A DNA stretch of 64,000 bases from Promethearchaeia archaeon (GCA_029856155.1 JAHQWL010000083.1:1-64000); one strand, 5' to 3'. Positions 7,211 to 15,959 are shown, numbered from the stretch's first letter. A program made the numbers and translations. The notes: a model not told the origin generated them from the letters alone.

Positions 7211-7837
7211 ATGTCTAAAGAAGGTAGTGAGAGAATTAGTTGGAGTACGAAAGGTGTGTGGTATGAGGCATGCGCCTCTGAGGGGTTGTGTTCATTTTAT
7301 TTTGGGAGAGACAGAGAAACTCCGTGTAAATCATTTCAGTTGTTCCAATATGATGAGGGAAAAATAGGCGATGTAGATATTAGTGGAGTCTTGGCTATTA
7401 ATGTAATTGATTTCTATTCTAATAAAGCTGCTGATGTTCTGCCTAAAGGTGGAGAGGGAGGGCTATACATTAGTGATAAAACTACTAAAGAACAGAGGAG
7501 GTATTTAGAACCTTTATTTATCAACAATATTTCTGGTGGGGTACTTTTAAAAAAGATCTTAGGAATAAAATATGTTGATATTAACTTAAGTCAAGAAGGT
7601 AATACTTACCATATTACTATGCCTTATGGAGAAATGAAATTATCCTATGCTCCAGGACTTGATGGGAAAAATCCTCAAAAACTTCAAAATTCTCTTTTTG
7701 GTATGTTCCTCTCAGATTTCAAAATTTGTAATACTCATTTTTGGAAATATAATGATTTTGGAAAAAAATGGGAGTTTAAGAATAGAAGTGGGATGATTGC
7801 GGCTTTTGACACACAGGGTAAGTCAAGGAAATTCTAG
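7211..7837 (+). CDS. DUF1326 family protein
   Basis: The 208-residue protein shows the DUF1326 layout: an N-terminal W-x-x-x-G-x-W-Y-E-A-C motif, a reduced cysteine cluster (CASEGLC), a D-G-K-I-G-D-V-D-I-S-G-V strand pair near residue 60, an ISDKTTKEQRRYLEPLF helix typical of the family, and a C-terminal KYNDFGKKWEFKNRSG segment. Many homologues carry a denser CxCxxxCPC cluster, so metal binding here is doubtful. Biochemical function of the family is unknown. The ATG at 7211 is preferred over 7199 because GGTGA lies just upstream of it. Confidence 0.72.
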   Translation: MSKEGSERISWSTKGVWYEACASEGLCSFYFGRDRETPCKSFQLFQYDEGKIGDVDISGVLAINVIDFYSNKAADVLPKGGEGGLYISDKTTKEQRRYLEPLFINNISGGVLLKKILGIKYVDINLSQEGNTYHITMPYGEMKLSYAPGLDGKNPQKLQNSLFGMFLSDFKICNTHFWKYNDFGKKWEFKNRSGMIAAFDTQGKSRKF

Positions 7838-7908
7838 ATACTATATTTTTTCTCTTTTTTTCATAACAAATCCAAAAGAATTAGTTTCTTCAGAAATTAT
7901 TGTTTATT

Positions 7909-8394
7909 ATGAAAATTTTAATTGCATATTTTACAATGGGAGGAAGAACAAAAAAAACAGCAGAAGCTATCGCGAGTGCTCTAGCTACTCATGAAGTGAG
8001 TTTCTTTCCAATCGAAATAACCGGGAAATTTATTGAAAAGATAAAACTGTTAGACCAGTTCGAAAAAAAAGATTTTTCAAAAATAGAAACGGAATTGAAT
8101 ACTCTTCATGCGGCGAGTTATGATTTAATTATGGTCGGTATGCCCACATATGGAAATTTTCCACCAAAAGCTTTTGATGAAATCTTAGCGAGAATGGAAA
8201 ATCTTAGTGGAAAAAAAGCAATCGTATTCAATACAGCTCGTTTTACTGGTGGAAAAGCATTAGAATATATGAAAACAAAAGTCGAAGAAGCAGGAGCTGA
8301 AGTAATCGACCAAAGAAAATTTAGAAAAGTATTGTGGATCGGAACAAAAAATGCTAATAAATTTGGCAAACAACTCAATGAAAGATTAGAGTAA
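7909..8394 (+). CDS. Flavodoxin-like protein
   Basis: The 161-residue protein has the flavodoxin fold pattern: an N-terminal strand and phosphate-loop region (MKILIAYFTMGGRTKKTAEAI), a central MVGMPTYGNFPPKAF segment corresponding to the loop that packs on the flavin, and IVFNTARFTGGKALEYM near residues 104-120. Flavodoxins bind FMN and carry low-potential electrons or reduce quinones and disulfides. The phosphate loop (T-x-G-G-R-T-K-K-T) is plausible but not the classical T-x-T-G-N-T. The ATG at 7909 is chosen over an upstream TTG. It sits 71 bases after the DUF1326 gene, possibly co-transcribed. Confidence 0.75.
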   Translation: MKILIAYFTMGGRTKKTAEAIASALATHEVSFFPIEITGKFIEKIKLLDQFEKKDFSKIETELNTLHAASYDLIMVGMPTYGNFPPKAFDEILARMENLSGKKAIVFNTARFTGGKALEYMKTKVEEAGAEVIDQRKFRKVLWIGTKNANKFGKQLNERLE

Positions 8395-8426
8395 GAATTT
8401 CAAAGCGTACGAGGATATAAAGTATC

Positions 8427-8492
8427 TGGAGCGGTAAGGATTGGGTGATTTGAGTTGAGTTAATAAGGAATATAGTTATGAGTAAAAATCTT
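8427..8492 (+). repeat. Dispersed repeat, copy F (diverged)
   Basis: It contains GGAGCGGTAAGGATTGGG, TGATTTGAGTTGAG and GAGTAAAAATCTTTC in repeat order. It follows the flavodoxin-like gene. Confidence 0.5.
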
Positions 8493-8526
8493 TCAAGCAT
8501 TTGGATTTTCTAAAATAGCTTGAAAA

Positions 8527-8982
8527 TTAAGGAGTAAACGAATCAATCTGTTGAGAGAAATATCTAAAAAGGAAATCTTTTTCAGTAATCAAAATTAAGC
8601 ATAGAGTTGGTCCTGTTTTAAAACCAATTGAAATCCCACATCGCCCCGTTTCAGAGTCAGATTCACTACACCAACAGATAATTTTTAATTTGCTTTTAGT
8701 TAAATATTTCTGAATTGATAGATTAATTTCACGATAATTATCATGGGGAGTAAAATTCATTAAATCTTCGGATTCTTTTTCATTTTCTTTAATTGCATCT
8801 ATTTCTTCTTTAGCTACATCGCCAAATACACCAATGTCAAAAATGTCATTATTTTTTTTTACTTGGGTAAGAGCAAAATCTTCAAAATGCATATCTCCAA
8901 TAATAATATATTCATGCTTTGCAAGTTGTTCTTGAATTTTCTTATTCAAATCCCACATCATGTCTTCCAAAGTCTCTAACAT
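8527..8982 (-). CDS. Hypothetical protein, unknown
   Basis: A 151-residue soluble acidic protein that I do not recognise. It opens with an amphipathic helix (LETLEDMMWDLNKKIQEQL), then alternating strands (YIIIGDMHFEDFALTQV, FDIGVFG), a charged loop rich in glutamate, and a C-terminal CWCSESDSETGRCGISIGF segment with three cysteines before a final strand (TLCLILITE). The cysteines are not arranged as a standard zinc ribbon. It is convergent with the flavodoxin-like gene. Confidence 0.55.
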   Translation of the reverse strand: MLETLEDMMWDLNKKIQEQLAKHEYIIIGDMHFEDFALTQVKKNNDIFDIGVFGDVAKEEIDAIKENEKESEDLMNFTPHDNYREINLSIQKYLTKSKLKIICWCSESDSETGRCGISIGFKTGPTLCLILITEKDFLFRYFSQQIDSFTP

Positions 8983-9232
8983 AAACTCCTCTAAGAACTA
9001 TTTATATTTAAATAAAAAGGCTATAAATTATAGTGATCTAAATAATATTTCAATTATAATCATAAAATATAAGGATGGTGTAGAGAACCACGGGATCAGA
9101 TTTTTAATGATAGCTAAAGCAATAGTAGATAAAATATTTCAAGTATTTAGAGTTGTACTAATAGTTTATGAGCCAATCATATTTATAGCATTAATCTATT
9201 TAGATTAAGGATATTCCTATTACTAATGTGTT

Positions 9233-9306
9233 TGCGTAACCTGATTTGAATTAAAATGAGAGAGAGTAAGTTATTGACCACAGATTTTGTTTTTATTTTA
9301 ATCTCA
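9233..9306 (+). repeat. Dispersed repeat, copy G (diverged)
   Basis: It contains GATTTGAATTAAAATGAGAG, GAGTAAGTTATTGACCACAG and ATTTTGTTTTTATTTT, matching the middle and the T-rich end of the repeat. It is the last copy seen in the window. Confidence 0.45.
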
Positions 9307-9343
9307 TAATATTGACAAAATTATAATACACAACAATTTCAAA

Positions 9344-9488
9344 TTATACACACTAATAAAAAACATCGTAAAATAATATTAATGGTCTCCATCTCTTTAT
9401 AAACAGCATTTTTCATAATTTTTTGGATCGAAATATTTAAATACTTATACACACTAATGTGTATTAGAGAAAAAAAAATATACACACT
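9344..9488 (+). promoter_or_regulatory. Promoter with repeated TATACACACT operator sites
   Basis: TTATACACACTAAT occurs exactly at 9344-9357 and 9445-9458, and TATACACACT again at 9479-9488. The second copy is half of an inverted repeat, ATACACA (9447-9453) and TGTGTAT (9458-9464), immediately after an AT-rich TATA-like stretch (ATATTTAAATAC, 9433-9444). This is the layout of a repressible archaeal promoter, driving the 27-residue peptide gene at 9523. Confidence 0.6.
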
Positions 9489-9522
9489 CAAAAAAAAAAA
9501 TTAAAAAATGGAGGTAAAAAAA

Positions 9523-9606
9523 ATGGCAAATAATTACGAATATTACAAGAAAATGAAAACCCAGTTTGACGCAAATAATGTGTTTTTCGGTAAAATGTAT
9601 TATTAA
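9523..9606 (+). CDS. 27-residue peptide
   Basis: The frame encodes MANNYEYYKKMKTQF followed by 12 more residues ending in KMYY. It is rich in tyrosine, lysine and asparagine and is not hydrophobic enough for a membrane span. A GGAGGT Shine-Dalgarno lies seven bases before the ATG, and a promoter with repeated operator sites lies about 60-80 bases upstream. It could be a regulated small protein or a leader peptide, but no downstream gene is close enough to favour attenuation. The next gene starts 172 bases later. Function is unknown. Confidence 0.6.
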   Translation: MANNYEYYKKMKTQFDANNVFFGKMYY

Positions 9607-9778
9607 ATACAAATTTTTTTCTTTTTTCTTTTTTTAAAATTGTTAATTATTTTTTAGTATCAGTACTTCTTTTGGTTTAATTTGTAGAAATAATAAGATG
9701 AAAATTAAATTAACTCCATGTATTGACTAATTTTTCACACTGTTTTTAATTAAATATTATCCTTGTTATATTAAATTG

Positions 9779-10009
9779 ATGACATCCAATTTTATAATAA
9801 AGGATCAGGAATCATTTGAACCTGTTAGTATAGTAAAATGTTATTATATGAAAGATAATAAAAAAACAGTATTTGGAAGATTACCAAATGGAAAGGTGAT
9901 TTGTATTCCAAAAACAACGATTCAATCTGAGTTCTCAAGAGAAAGAAATCTCTTACAAGACTTGGTTATCGATGATTGGATATTAAGAAAGTTTGGTTTG
10001 ATGATGTGA
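9779..10009 (+). CDS. Small conserved beta-strand protein with IDDWIL C-terminus
   Basis: The 76-residue protein has a strand-rich body and ends in LVIDDWILRKFGLMM. It aligns with the last 60 residues of the 238-residue protein at 19948-20664: both have a P-K-T/S-x-I-x-S-x-F pattern followed by I-D-D-W-I-L-K/R-K. This shows a shared small domain used alone here and as a C-terminal module there. Its function is unknown. The ATG at 9779 is used; an in-frame TTG lies directly before it. Confidence 0.65.
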   Translation: MTSNFIIKDQESFEPVSIVKCYYMKDNKKTVFGRLPNGKVICIPKTTIQSEFSRERNLLQDLVIDDWILRKFGLMM

Positions 10010-10031
10010 AGAAAATAGTTTTTCGAGCTTT

Positions 10032-10910
10032 CTAGTCAGCTAATTTCTTCTTGATTTGAGCAACTAATTTTTTAGAATCTTCAGAATCAGTTATAAATTC
10101 AATTTCGTCTGGGGATGATATACCCACTCCTAGTTCTACTGCTCTTTTAATTTGTTCTTGCTCAAAAATCGAGCCTTTAGAAACTTCTGGAGTAGTTCCT
10201 AAAATCCGTAATATTGCTACTCCAACAGCATCTATGGCTACCTTGTCAGTTCCAGCAATAAACACATTTGCTTCTTTTCGGGTACCTTCCATTGGTCCAC
10301 GATCTACAAAACTTAGAATACCGTCCATGATAATTAAATCAGGTTTGTATACAGAGTTTATTTCAGCAACCATAACCCTTTGATTCTTAGATGAATGTAA
10401 TTCTCCCATATTTTTTTTAGACACTATTCCTACTGCGTTCTTTAGTGATAAAGTAAAGTGACCACCGTACATATGTGTTTTTAAGCAACAAGTTTCAACA
10501 ATGCATTCTGCATCATCATAAATTTTGGCAAAAAGGAATCCATCTTTCCAATGAAAACCCTCAGTATTTTTAAGCACATATTCTTCTCTAGGTATTTGAG
10601 TTAAGTCAATTATCTTAAAATCTAATTCATTCGCTAATTCATATAATCCTTTTTTCTTAAAAGTTTTAGCTGTATTTACTGGACCACTACGTTCAGCAAC
10701 AGTTATTGATTTAGCCCCCATTTCTTTTAACTTTGTAATCAGTTGCTTAATAGTCACCATTGAGCTCGAAGCTGGAGGAGGATCAGCTGTATTGAAATTA
10801 GGTTTGAATATTACATGTTTATCTTTAATGGGATTAATTCCTAATAATTCTAAGGATTTATTTACACCATAAACTCGATCTTTTGTAGCAATAACTGCGA
10901 TTTTGGTCAT
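10032..10910 (-). CDS. DUF362 family protein
   Basis: The 292-residue protein starts MTKIAVIATKDRVYGV and shows the DUF362 pattern: V-I-F-K-P-N-F-N near residue 34, a G-A-x-x-I-T-V-A-E-R-S-G strand/loop near 68, a C-C-L-K-T-H-x-Y-G-G-H motif near 140, L-K-N-A-V-G-I-V near 155, and a conserved I-M-D-G-I-L-S-F-V-D-R-G-P-M-E-G motif near 195. The family often occurs with iron-sulfur domains and redox genes, but no ferredoxin domain is attached here. Role unknown. The ATG at 10910 with GGTGAT just upstream is preferred to the more distal start at 10964. Confidence 0.82.
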   Translation of the reverse strand: MTKIAVIATKDRVYGVNKSLELLGINPIKDKHVIFKPNFNTADPPPASSSMVTIKQLITKLKEMGAKSITVAERSGPVNTAKTFKKKGLYELANELDFKIIDLTQIPREEYVLKNTEGFHWKDGFLFAKIYDDAECIVETCCLKTHMYGGHFTLSLKNAVGIVSKKNMGELHSSKNQRVMVAEINSVYKPDLIIMDGILSFVDRGPMEGTRKEANVFIAGTDKVAIDAVGVAILRILGTTPEVSKGSIFEQEQIKRAVELGVGISSPDEIEFITDSEDSKKLVAQIKKKLAD

Positions 10911-11119
10911 CTTAATCACCATAAATGAGTATAAAACTAGATCTAAAATATTAAAATTTACCATTATAAAAATTAAGCTAGAGTAAGAGAGATTACATTA
11001 TATTATAATGTAAGGTGGGTATAGTCCAGTATTTATCCAAAGGTCCAATTAAGGTTCCGGATATAAAACCAAAAATATAATCCTCGCTTAATTATTTTTA
11101 AACACTTAGAGGTGATTTT

Positions 11120-11737
11120 ATGAAAGAATACTATGATGAAGTAAAGAATATGGATGTGATAGAAATGAGTGCTGAGGAACTTACCATTGAAGAGGTAGTA
11201 GAACCTGAACAAAAGGAAACTTCAGATTCATTTAAAGCATTTGTGTCTGAATATCCTAAATTTGTTGGGGGATTTGTTTCTATAATTGGAGTCTTAATTG
11301 GAATAGGAATATTAATTTCTGTTAATAGAATTGATCTTCTACTAGGGGTTAATATCGTTTTCATTACAATTGCCATTATTGGAGAGATAGTTGCGAAAAG
11401 CAGAGAATCAAAAAGTAAAATACAATATAAAGTTCCAACTTATGGTATTGTTGCTTTAGTTTTTAATATTCTAGCATTGATAGTGATAATAGGTGTTGAT
11501 GTACACGGATTAATGTCATTCTCCATTTGGAACAATCTTTATGCAGCTCCCTTAGTTTTTATAGCAATAGGCTGCACTTTAGGAGGATTTTATTATGAAC
11601 ATGACTATAGACCGGGTTTAGCTGTTTTAGGGCTTTTCCTTGGCAGTACCCTATTATTGATAAGCTTTTGGCAAGTTCTATTAGTTATTCTCATTATTAT
11701 TGGAGTTATTGCATATATCGCTAATGGTGGAGATTAA
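11120..11737 (+). CDS. Membrane protein with acidic cytoplasmic N-terminus
   Basis: The 205-residue protein has a hydrophilic, glutamate-rich N-terminus (about residues 1-45) followed by roughly six hydrophobic segments spanning residues 50-202, separated by very short loops. A GAGGTGAT Shine-Dalgarno precedes the ATG. No family is recognised. It stands alone between the divergent DUF362 gene and the ACT gene. Confidence 0.65.
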   Translation: MKEYYDEVKNMDVIEMSAEELTIEEVVEPEQKETSDSFKAFVSEYPKFVGGFVSIIGVLIGIGILISVNRIDLLLGVNIVFITIAIIGEIVAKSRESKSKIQYKVPTYGIVALVFNILALIVIIGVDVHGLMSFSIWNNLYAAPLVFIAIGCTLGGFYYEHDYRPGLAVLGLFLGSTLLLISFWQVLLVILIIIGVIAYIANGGD

Positions 11738-11925
11738 TTTAGTAATTTTATATTTTTTTTTCTTCTTCTTTATGCATTTCAATGAATTTGAAAGAATTTT
11801 TAACTAATTAAGTTTAAAGCTTAAATAGGGAAAAGACATAATAAAGCATTGAAAAGAAAAATCGAGAAAATAATTTAAAAATCAAATTTTTAAACAAAAT
11901 CAATTATAGTAGGAGAAATACAATA

Positions 11926-12306
11926 ATGAAAGATTTAACTGTTATTTTGAAAAATAAACCAGGAACTTTAGCGGATATGGGTGCGGCATTAGGTAAAAAT
12001 GGCATCAATATGGAAGGATTATGTGCGTTTCCCCAAAAGGGTGAAGGTGTCGTTCATATTTTAGTTGAAGATGAGACAACAACTCAATGGGCACTCGAAG
12101 ATGCAGGTTTTGAAGTCCGGGCTATTCGTGATGTACTAGTTATAGATATTGCAAATGTTATAGGAAAACCTGGTACGGGGGGAAAATTGGCTCGAAAAAT
12201 TGGTAATGCCGGAGTTAATATTGACTTAATCTATTTAGCTGAAAATAATAGAATCGTACTGGGAGTTGATAACTTAGAAAAGGCTCGTGCAGCTTTAGAG
12301 AGATAA
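11926..12306 (+). CDS. Tandem ACT-domain protein
   Basis: The 126-residue protein consists of two ACT-type units. The first (residues 1-65) has the classic N-K-P-G-T-L-A-D-M-G-A-A-L-G-K-N-G-I-N-M-E-G ligand-binding signature. The second (about 70-126) has G-K-P-G-T-G-G-K-L-A-R-K-I-G-N-A-G-V-N-I-D-L. Stand-alone ACT proteins usually sense amino acids and act on a partner enzyme or regulator. No enzyme is fused and the neighbours give no clear partner. A GGAG lies before the ATG. Confidence 0.85.
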   Translation: MKDLTVILKNKPGTLADMGAALGKNGINMEGLCAFPQKGEGVVHILVEDETTTQWALEDAGFEVRAIRDVLVIDIANVIGKPGTGGKLARKIGNAGVNIDLIYLAENNRIVLGVDNLEKARAALER

Positions 12307-12380
12307 TGACAAGAATGAACTGTAAAATATTTAAGAATTATAATTTTATTTTTTTTTTTTAATTTATTAAAATAAGAAGG

Positions 12381-12872
12381 CTATAAATAGGGAAGACTTT
12401 TTATTTCCATTGATGTTCCAGTAGCCTTAATTAATTTTTGTAATTCTCCTCCAGAAATTTGTAAGGTTTCTGTGTTTACATTCGGATGGCAACAAATTTC
12501 TTTCGCATTCCACACATTTTCGTCTATTATGAACGTCACTTTATCGTTGATATCATTGACTAATCCAATTGGGGAAACTGCACCGGGAGTAATGCCTAAT
12601 GTTTCTGAAAGCTCTTCAGGTCCCGCAAAGCGAATTTTTGGAGCACCTATCATTTTACGAAATTGATTTAGATCCAATCGTTTTTCATGAGGAATTGTAA
12701 CTAAATATAACTGCCCAGATTTCGTATTTTTAAGAAGTAAATTCTTACAATGAGTCCCGGGGATGTGTCCGCAATGAATTTTAGCCTCGGGAACCGTAAA
12801 AACTGCCGGGTGAGTGTGTAAGATATATTGAATGTTATTGTTATCTAACCATTCCTTCAATGAATCTTCCAT
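12381..12872 (-). CDS. YbaK/ProX (PrdX-like) aminoacyl-tRNA deacylase
   Basis: The 163-residue protein is a single YbaK/EbsC domain, which removes mischarged amino acids from tRNA, typically alanine or cysteine from tRNA-Pro. Visible landmarks are YILHTHPAVFTVPEA at 16-30, H-C-K-N-L-L-L-K-N near 41-49 with the conserved lysine, R-F-A-G-P-E-E-L near 81, and the G-I-T-P-G-A-V-S-P-I-G-L motif near 93-104. Length is normal. It lies 26 bases beyond the amidase start codon and may be in its operon. Confidence 0.85.
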   Translation of the reverse strand: MEDSLKEWLDNNNIQYILHTHPAVFTVPEAKIHCGHIPGTHCKNLLLKNTKSGQLYLVTIPHEKRLDLNQFRKMIGAPKIRFAGPEELSETLGITPGAVSPIGLVNDINDKVTFIIDENVWNAKEICCHPNVNTETLQISGGELQKLIKATGTSMEIKSLPYL

Positions 12873-12898
12873 ATTGCCTCAATTTAAAATTTTAATAT

Positions 12899-14392
12899 TT
12901 AGATAATAAGTGTTTTTAGAAATTTTGGTGGTTGTCTTATTTTAGTTGCTTGCTCAAAGGCATATGCCAATTTAAGAAGAACTGGTTCTTGATATAATCC
13001 ACCAATAAATGAAATACCAACTGGAAGTCCAAAGACATAACCAGCAGGAACAGTTATATTTGGATAACCTGAAACAGCAGAAGGGGAAGAGCTTCCTCCT
13101 GTAGAATGATCTCCATTAATATAATCAATAATCCATGCAGGACCTCCACTTGGAGCTATAATTGCATCAAGTTGATTTTCTTGGATAAGTTTATCTATAC
13201 CTTCTTCACGAGAAAGTCTTCGACATTTTTCTAAAGCAGTTTTATATTCTTCACTAGAGAGAGGTCCTTTTTCTTCTGCCATTTTGAATATCTCTTGGCT
13301 AAAGTAAGGCATAATTTTACTTTTATTTTGATTATTATATTGGATTAACTCATTTAATGTTTGAGGAAAATCATCTGGAACATTATTCTTTAGAAATTCG
13401 TTAATATCATGTTTGAAATCATATAAAAGAACTTCATATTCGGGATCTTGTAGATCATTTATTATAGTGAAATCAGTTGGATCTATAATAGTGGCACCTA
13501 GCTCCCTCATCTTCTTAATAGCTTTTTCTATTACTTGATCTACATACTCGTTTCTGCCAAAAAAATTACGAGCAACACCAATTCTAGCTTCGTGCAATCC
13601 ATCAATATCCAAAAATTCGGTATAATCAGAAGGAATCTCTTTTTTATCTTTTATGGTACTTGGATCTTCTGGGTCAGCTCCAACAATAACGCTTAATATA
13701 ATAGCAGCATCTTCAACTGTTCGTGCCATTGGACCAGCAGTATCTTGGTTGTGTGAAATTGGAATTATTCCGGTTCGACTTACCAATCCGATAGAGGGTT
13801 TTATTCCAACAATTGAATTTATATGTGATGGGCATATAATTGAACCATCGGTTTCAGTACCAATTGCTCCTACACATAGATTTGCAGCTACAGCTACAGC
13901 TGAACCAGAACTAGAACCACATGGATTCCGATCAAGTACATAAGGATTTAAAGTTTGGCCTCCACGGCTGCTCCACCCACTAGTCGAACGTGTGGATCTG
14001 AAATTAGCCCATTCACTAAGGTTTGTCTTACCTAAGATTATTGCTCCCGCTTCTCTTAACCTATGAACAATAAAAGCATCTTGAGTAGTTCTATAACCAT
14101 CAAGAGCTAATGATCCTGCGGTAGTCATCATTTTATCTGAAGTAGATATATTATCTTTGATTAAAACGGGAATACCATGTAATGGTCCGTGTATCTTTTT
14201 ATTCTTCCTTTCGTCATCGAGAATATCTGCGATTTGTAGCGCATCAGGATTTAATTCAATTACTGAATTAATTTTTGGTCCCGCTTTATCGATTTTACTA
14301 ATCCTTTTTAGATAATTTTTCGTTAGAGCTTTTGCTGTAAGTTTCCCTACTTCCATTAACTTCTGAATTTCAGAAATAGTATATTCAATCAT
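12899..14392 (-). CDS. Amidase signature enzyme (peptide-amidase-like)
   Basis: The 497-residue protein is a complete amidase-signature hydrolase. The Ser-cisSer-Lys triad can be placed: Lys79 in PVLIKDNIS, cis-Ser160 in NPCGSSSGSAVAVAANL and nucleophile Ser184 in GTETDGSI. The C-terminal GYPNITVPAGYVFGLPVGISFIG block is also typical. The GSSSGS form of the loop and the following sequence resemble peptide amidases and related AS enzymes more than GatA. It therefore probably hydrolyses a small amide rather than acting in tRNA amidation, although GatA cannot be excluded. There is no GatB or GatC gene nearby. Confidence 0.88.
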   Translation of the reverse strand: MIEYTISEIQKLMEVGKLTAKALTKNYLKRISKIDKAGPKINSVIELNPDALQIADILDDERKNKKIHGPLHGIPVLIKDNISTSDKMMTTAGSLALDGYRTTQDAFIVHRLREAGAIILGKTNLSEWANFRSTRSTSGWSSRGGQTLNPYVLDRNPCGSSSGSAVAVAANLCVGAIGTETDGSIICPSHINSIVGIKPSIGLVSRTGIIPISHNQDTAGPMARTVEDAAIILSVIVGADPEDPSTIKDKKEIPSDYTEFLDIDGLHEARIGVARNFFGRNEYVDQVIEKAIKKMRELGATIIDPTDFTIINDLQDPEYEVLLYDFKHDINEFLKNNVPDDFPQTLNELIQYNNQNKSKIMPYFSQEIFKMAEEKGPLSSEEYKTALEKCRRLSREEGIDKLIQENQLDAIIAPSGGPAWIIDYINGDHSTGGSSSPSAVSGYPNITVPAGYVFGLPVGISFIGGLYQEPVLLKLAYAFEQATKIRQPPKFLKTLII

Positions 14393-14541
14393 TTATAGTC
14401 TTCCTTTTCTTAGGAATAATAGATGAAAAAGGTTGTTAAAATTAAATAATTAGTATTTTATCCTCACTTATGAATTCTTCTTTAGACATTTTATTTATTT
14501 TTTTAAAAATATTTTTATAAAGGTGGTCAAAAGAAGATATT

Positions 14542-15225
14542 ATGGACATTTATAACATAATTAAAATAATTACAGCCATCATAACATTTATAATTTCTAT
14601 TACCATTGGATTTAGAGTTTTGCGATTAAATCCAAAAGACTTGTTAAATATATGGTTTACTTTATTCTTCATTTCCTCTTCCCTCGGATTTTTAATATAT
14701 ACAATTTACCATTTAATACTTAATAATCCACAGATTATAATTCCTATTATGATTACAGCTCAAATTTTTTTCAATTTTCTCGTTATTTCACTAATGATGA
14801 CAGTTTTTATTTTAGAAAAATACAAAAAGGTTGCAATGAGTCTGAAATATCTTGGATCAATGATGTTATTATTCTTCATAATGAGTGTTGGATATTTTAT
14901 CTGGACACCAGAATTAGATCTGGCTAGATATGCACAAGATATTGTTGATACCAACACCCCTACTGAATGGTTTATTTTCATTACTCTTCTCAGAATAGTA
15001 TTGTCTATTTATGTGGTATATAAGTATGCTATGATAACTAGACAGATTGAAGAGGAAACTAAAAAGAAAGTACAATGGTTTTTTATAGGTATTATATTCG
15101 CCATTATTGGGATGTTCGTCAATTTTATTGGAGGATTCCTCAGATCAATTATAATTGAGATTCTAGCATTAATTATCATTGACGTAGGAACAATAGCGAT
15201 ATTTAGAGGTTTTTTAATTAAATAA
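14542..15225 (+). CDS. Seven-span membrane protein, unknown
   Basis: The 227-residue protein has about seven hydrophobic segments (roughly residues 5-25, 36-58, 66-90, 103-121, 144-164, 177-200 and 204-224), joined by short loops. A charged EEETKKKVQW loop precedes the sixth. The arrangement resembles seven-span sensory input modules found at the N-terminus of archaeal histidine kinases, but there is no kinase domain here. Function unknown. Confidence 0.65.
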   Translation: MDIYNIIKIITAIITFIISITIGFRVLRLNPKDLLNIWFTLFFISSSLGFLIYTIYHLILNNPQIIIPIMITAQIFFNFLVISLMMTVFILEKYKKVAMSLKYLGSMMLLFFIMSVGYFIWTPELDLARYAQDIVDTNTPTEWFIFITLLRIVLSIYVVYKYAMITRQIEEETKKKVQWFFIGIIFAIIGMFVNFIGGFLRSIIIEILALIIIDVGTIAIFRGFLIK

Positions 15226-15300
15226 AATCCTATGAAATTTAAAGAATGATTGCAGAACTAGGATAAATATTTAAAATTTGAGAACATCGTTTGAAAAAGC

Positions 15301-15759
15301 TTAAGCATTTACTTCTTTTTTATTTATAACGTTATAAATCTCGATTTCTCCTTTATCTAGTATAAAAGAAACATCTATATCCCATATAATTTCATTATCA
15401 TTATACATAACAAGGGAACCGTTTATATCGTAATCCCATAATATTAACATCTGTAATTTCAAAATATATTTCATAATTTTAGCAGGCCTCCACATAGATT
15501 GTGTAAGATATGATTGATTTTTCATAGAATTTATTAATTTGTATAATAATAATTCTCCCCTTACTTCATCAGTAAAAGGTACAGATTTTAACGATTGTAG
15601 GAATACCCGAATTTCTAAGATAGGAATATATCCACTTGTTAATTCTTCAAGAATTTCTTCTATAAGATTAGACAAACTTAAATTAAGAACTGAATAAGTA
15701 GCTTGTAAATCTACAATATTCTCAGTACACACAATTTCTTGACAACTCATTTTTCTCAT
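15301..15759 (-). CDS. Hypothetical protein, unknown
   Basis: A 152-residue soluble protein not recognised. The first two thirds look helical, with LSLSNLIEEILEELTSGYIP and LLLYKLINSMKNQS. The end is strand-rich (GSLVMYNDNEIIWDIDVSFIL). No cysteine motif, membrane segment or nucleotide-binding loop is visible. It is divergent from the aldo/keto reductase gene, about 200 bases apart. Confidence 0.55.
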   Translation of the reverse strand: MRKMSCQEIVCTENIVDLQATYSVLNLSLSNLIEEILEELTSGYIPILEIRVFLQSLKSVPFTDEVRGELLLYKLINSMKNQSYLTQSMWRPAKIMKYILKLQMLILWDYDINGSLVMYNDNEIIWDIDVSFILDKGEIEIYNVINKKEVNA

Positions 15760-15959
15760 CGTTCCATGATGGTTTAATTAGAAATACTGCTGTGCCTATT
15801 TAAAGAAAAAATTTTCTATATTTCATTATACTAAGGAAATAATCAGAATCTCTCTATTAATATTATAATAAAAAGGTAAATTTATAAGGGAAAAACGAAC
15901 TCTACTAAATTCCATTGAATTTTTTGAAATCCCCTTAATTTAAACTGAAATTGTTAAAA

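Larger units (their letters stand above)
8983..9522. other. Intergenic region with repeat copy G and operator repeats
   Basis: The stretch holds repeat copy G and, at its end, TACACACT repeats and a promoter. A weak candidate micro-ORF runs on the plus strand from ATG 9107 to 9208 (33 residues, hydrophobic, MIAKAIVDKIFQVF start), without a convincing ribosome-binding site. I do not call it as a gene. Confidence 0.4.

Noticed and set aside
8960..9208. Plus-strand 82-codon frame and its 33-codon hydrophobic 3' part
   Set aside because: The start overlaps the beginning of the minus-strand 151-residue gene. The inner ATG has no convincing ribosome-binding site, so it is mentioned only as a weak candidate.
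12899..14392. GatA subunit of the tRNA amidotransferase
   Set aside because: The GSSSGS loop and surrounding sequence fit peptide-amidase-like enzymes better, and no gatB or gatC lies nearby.
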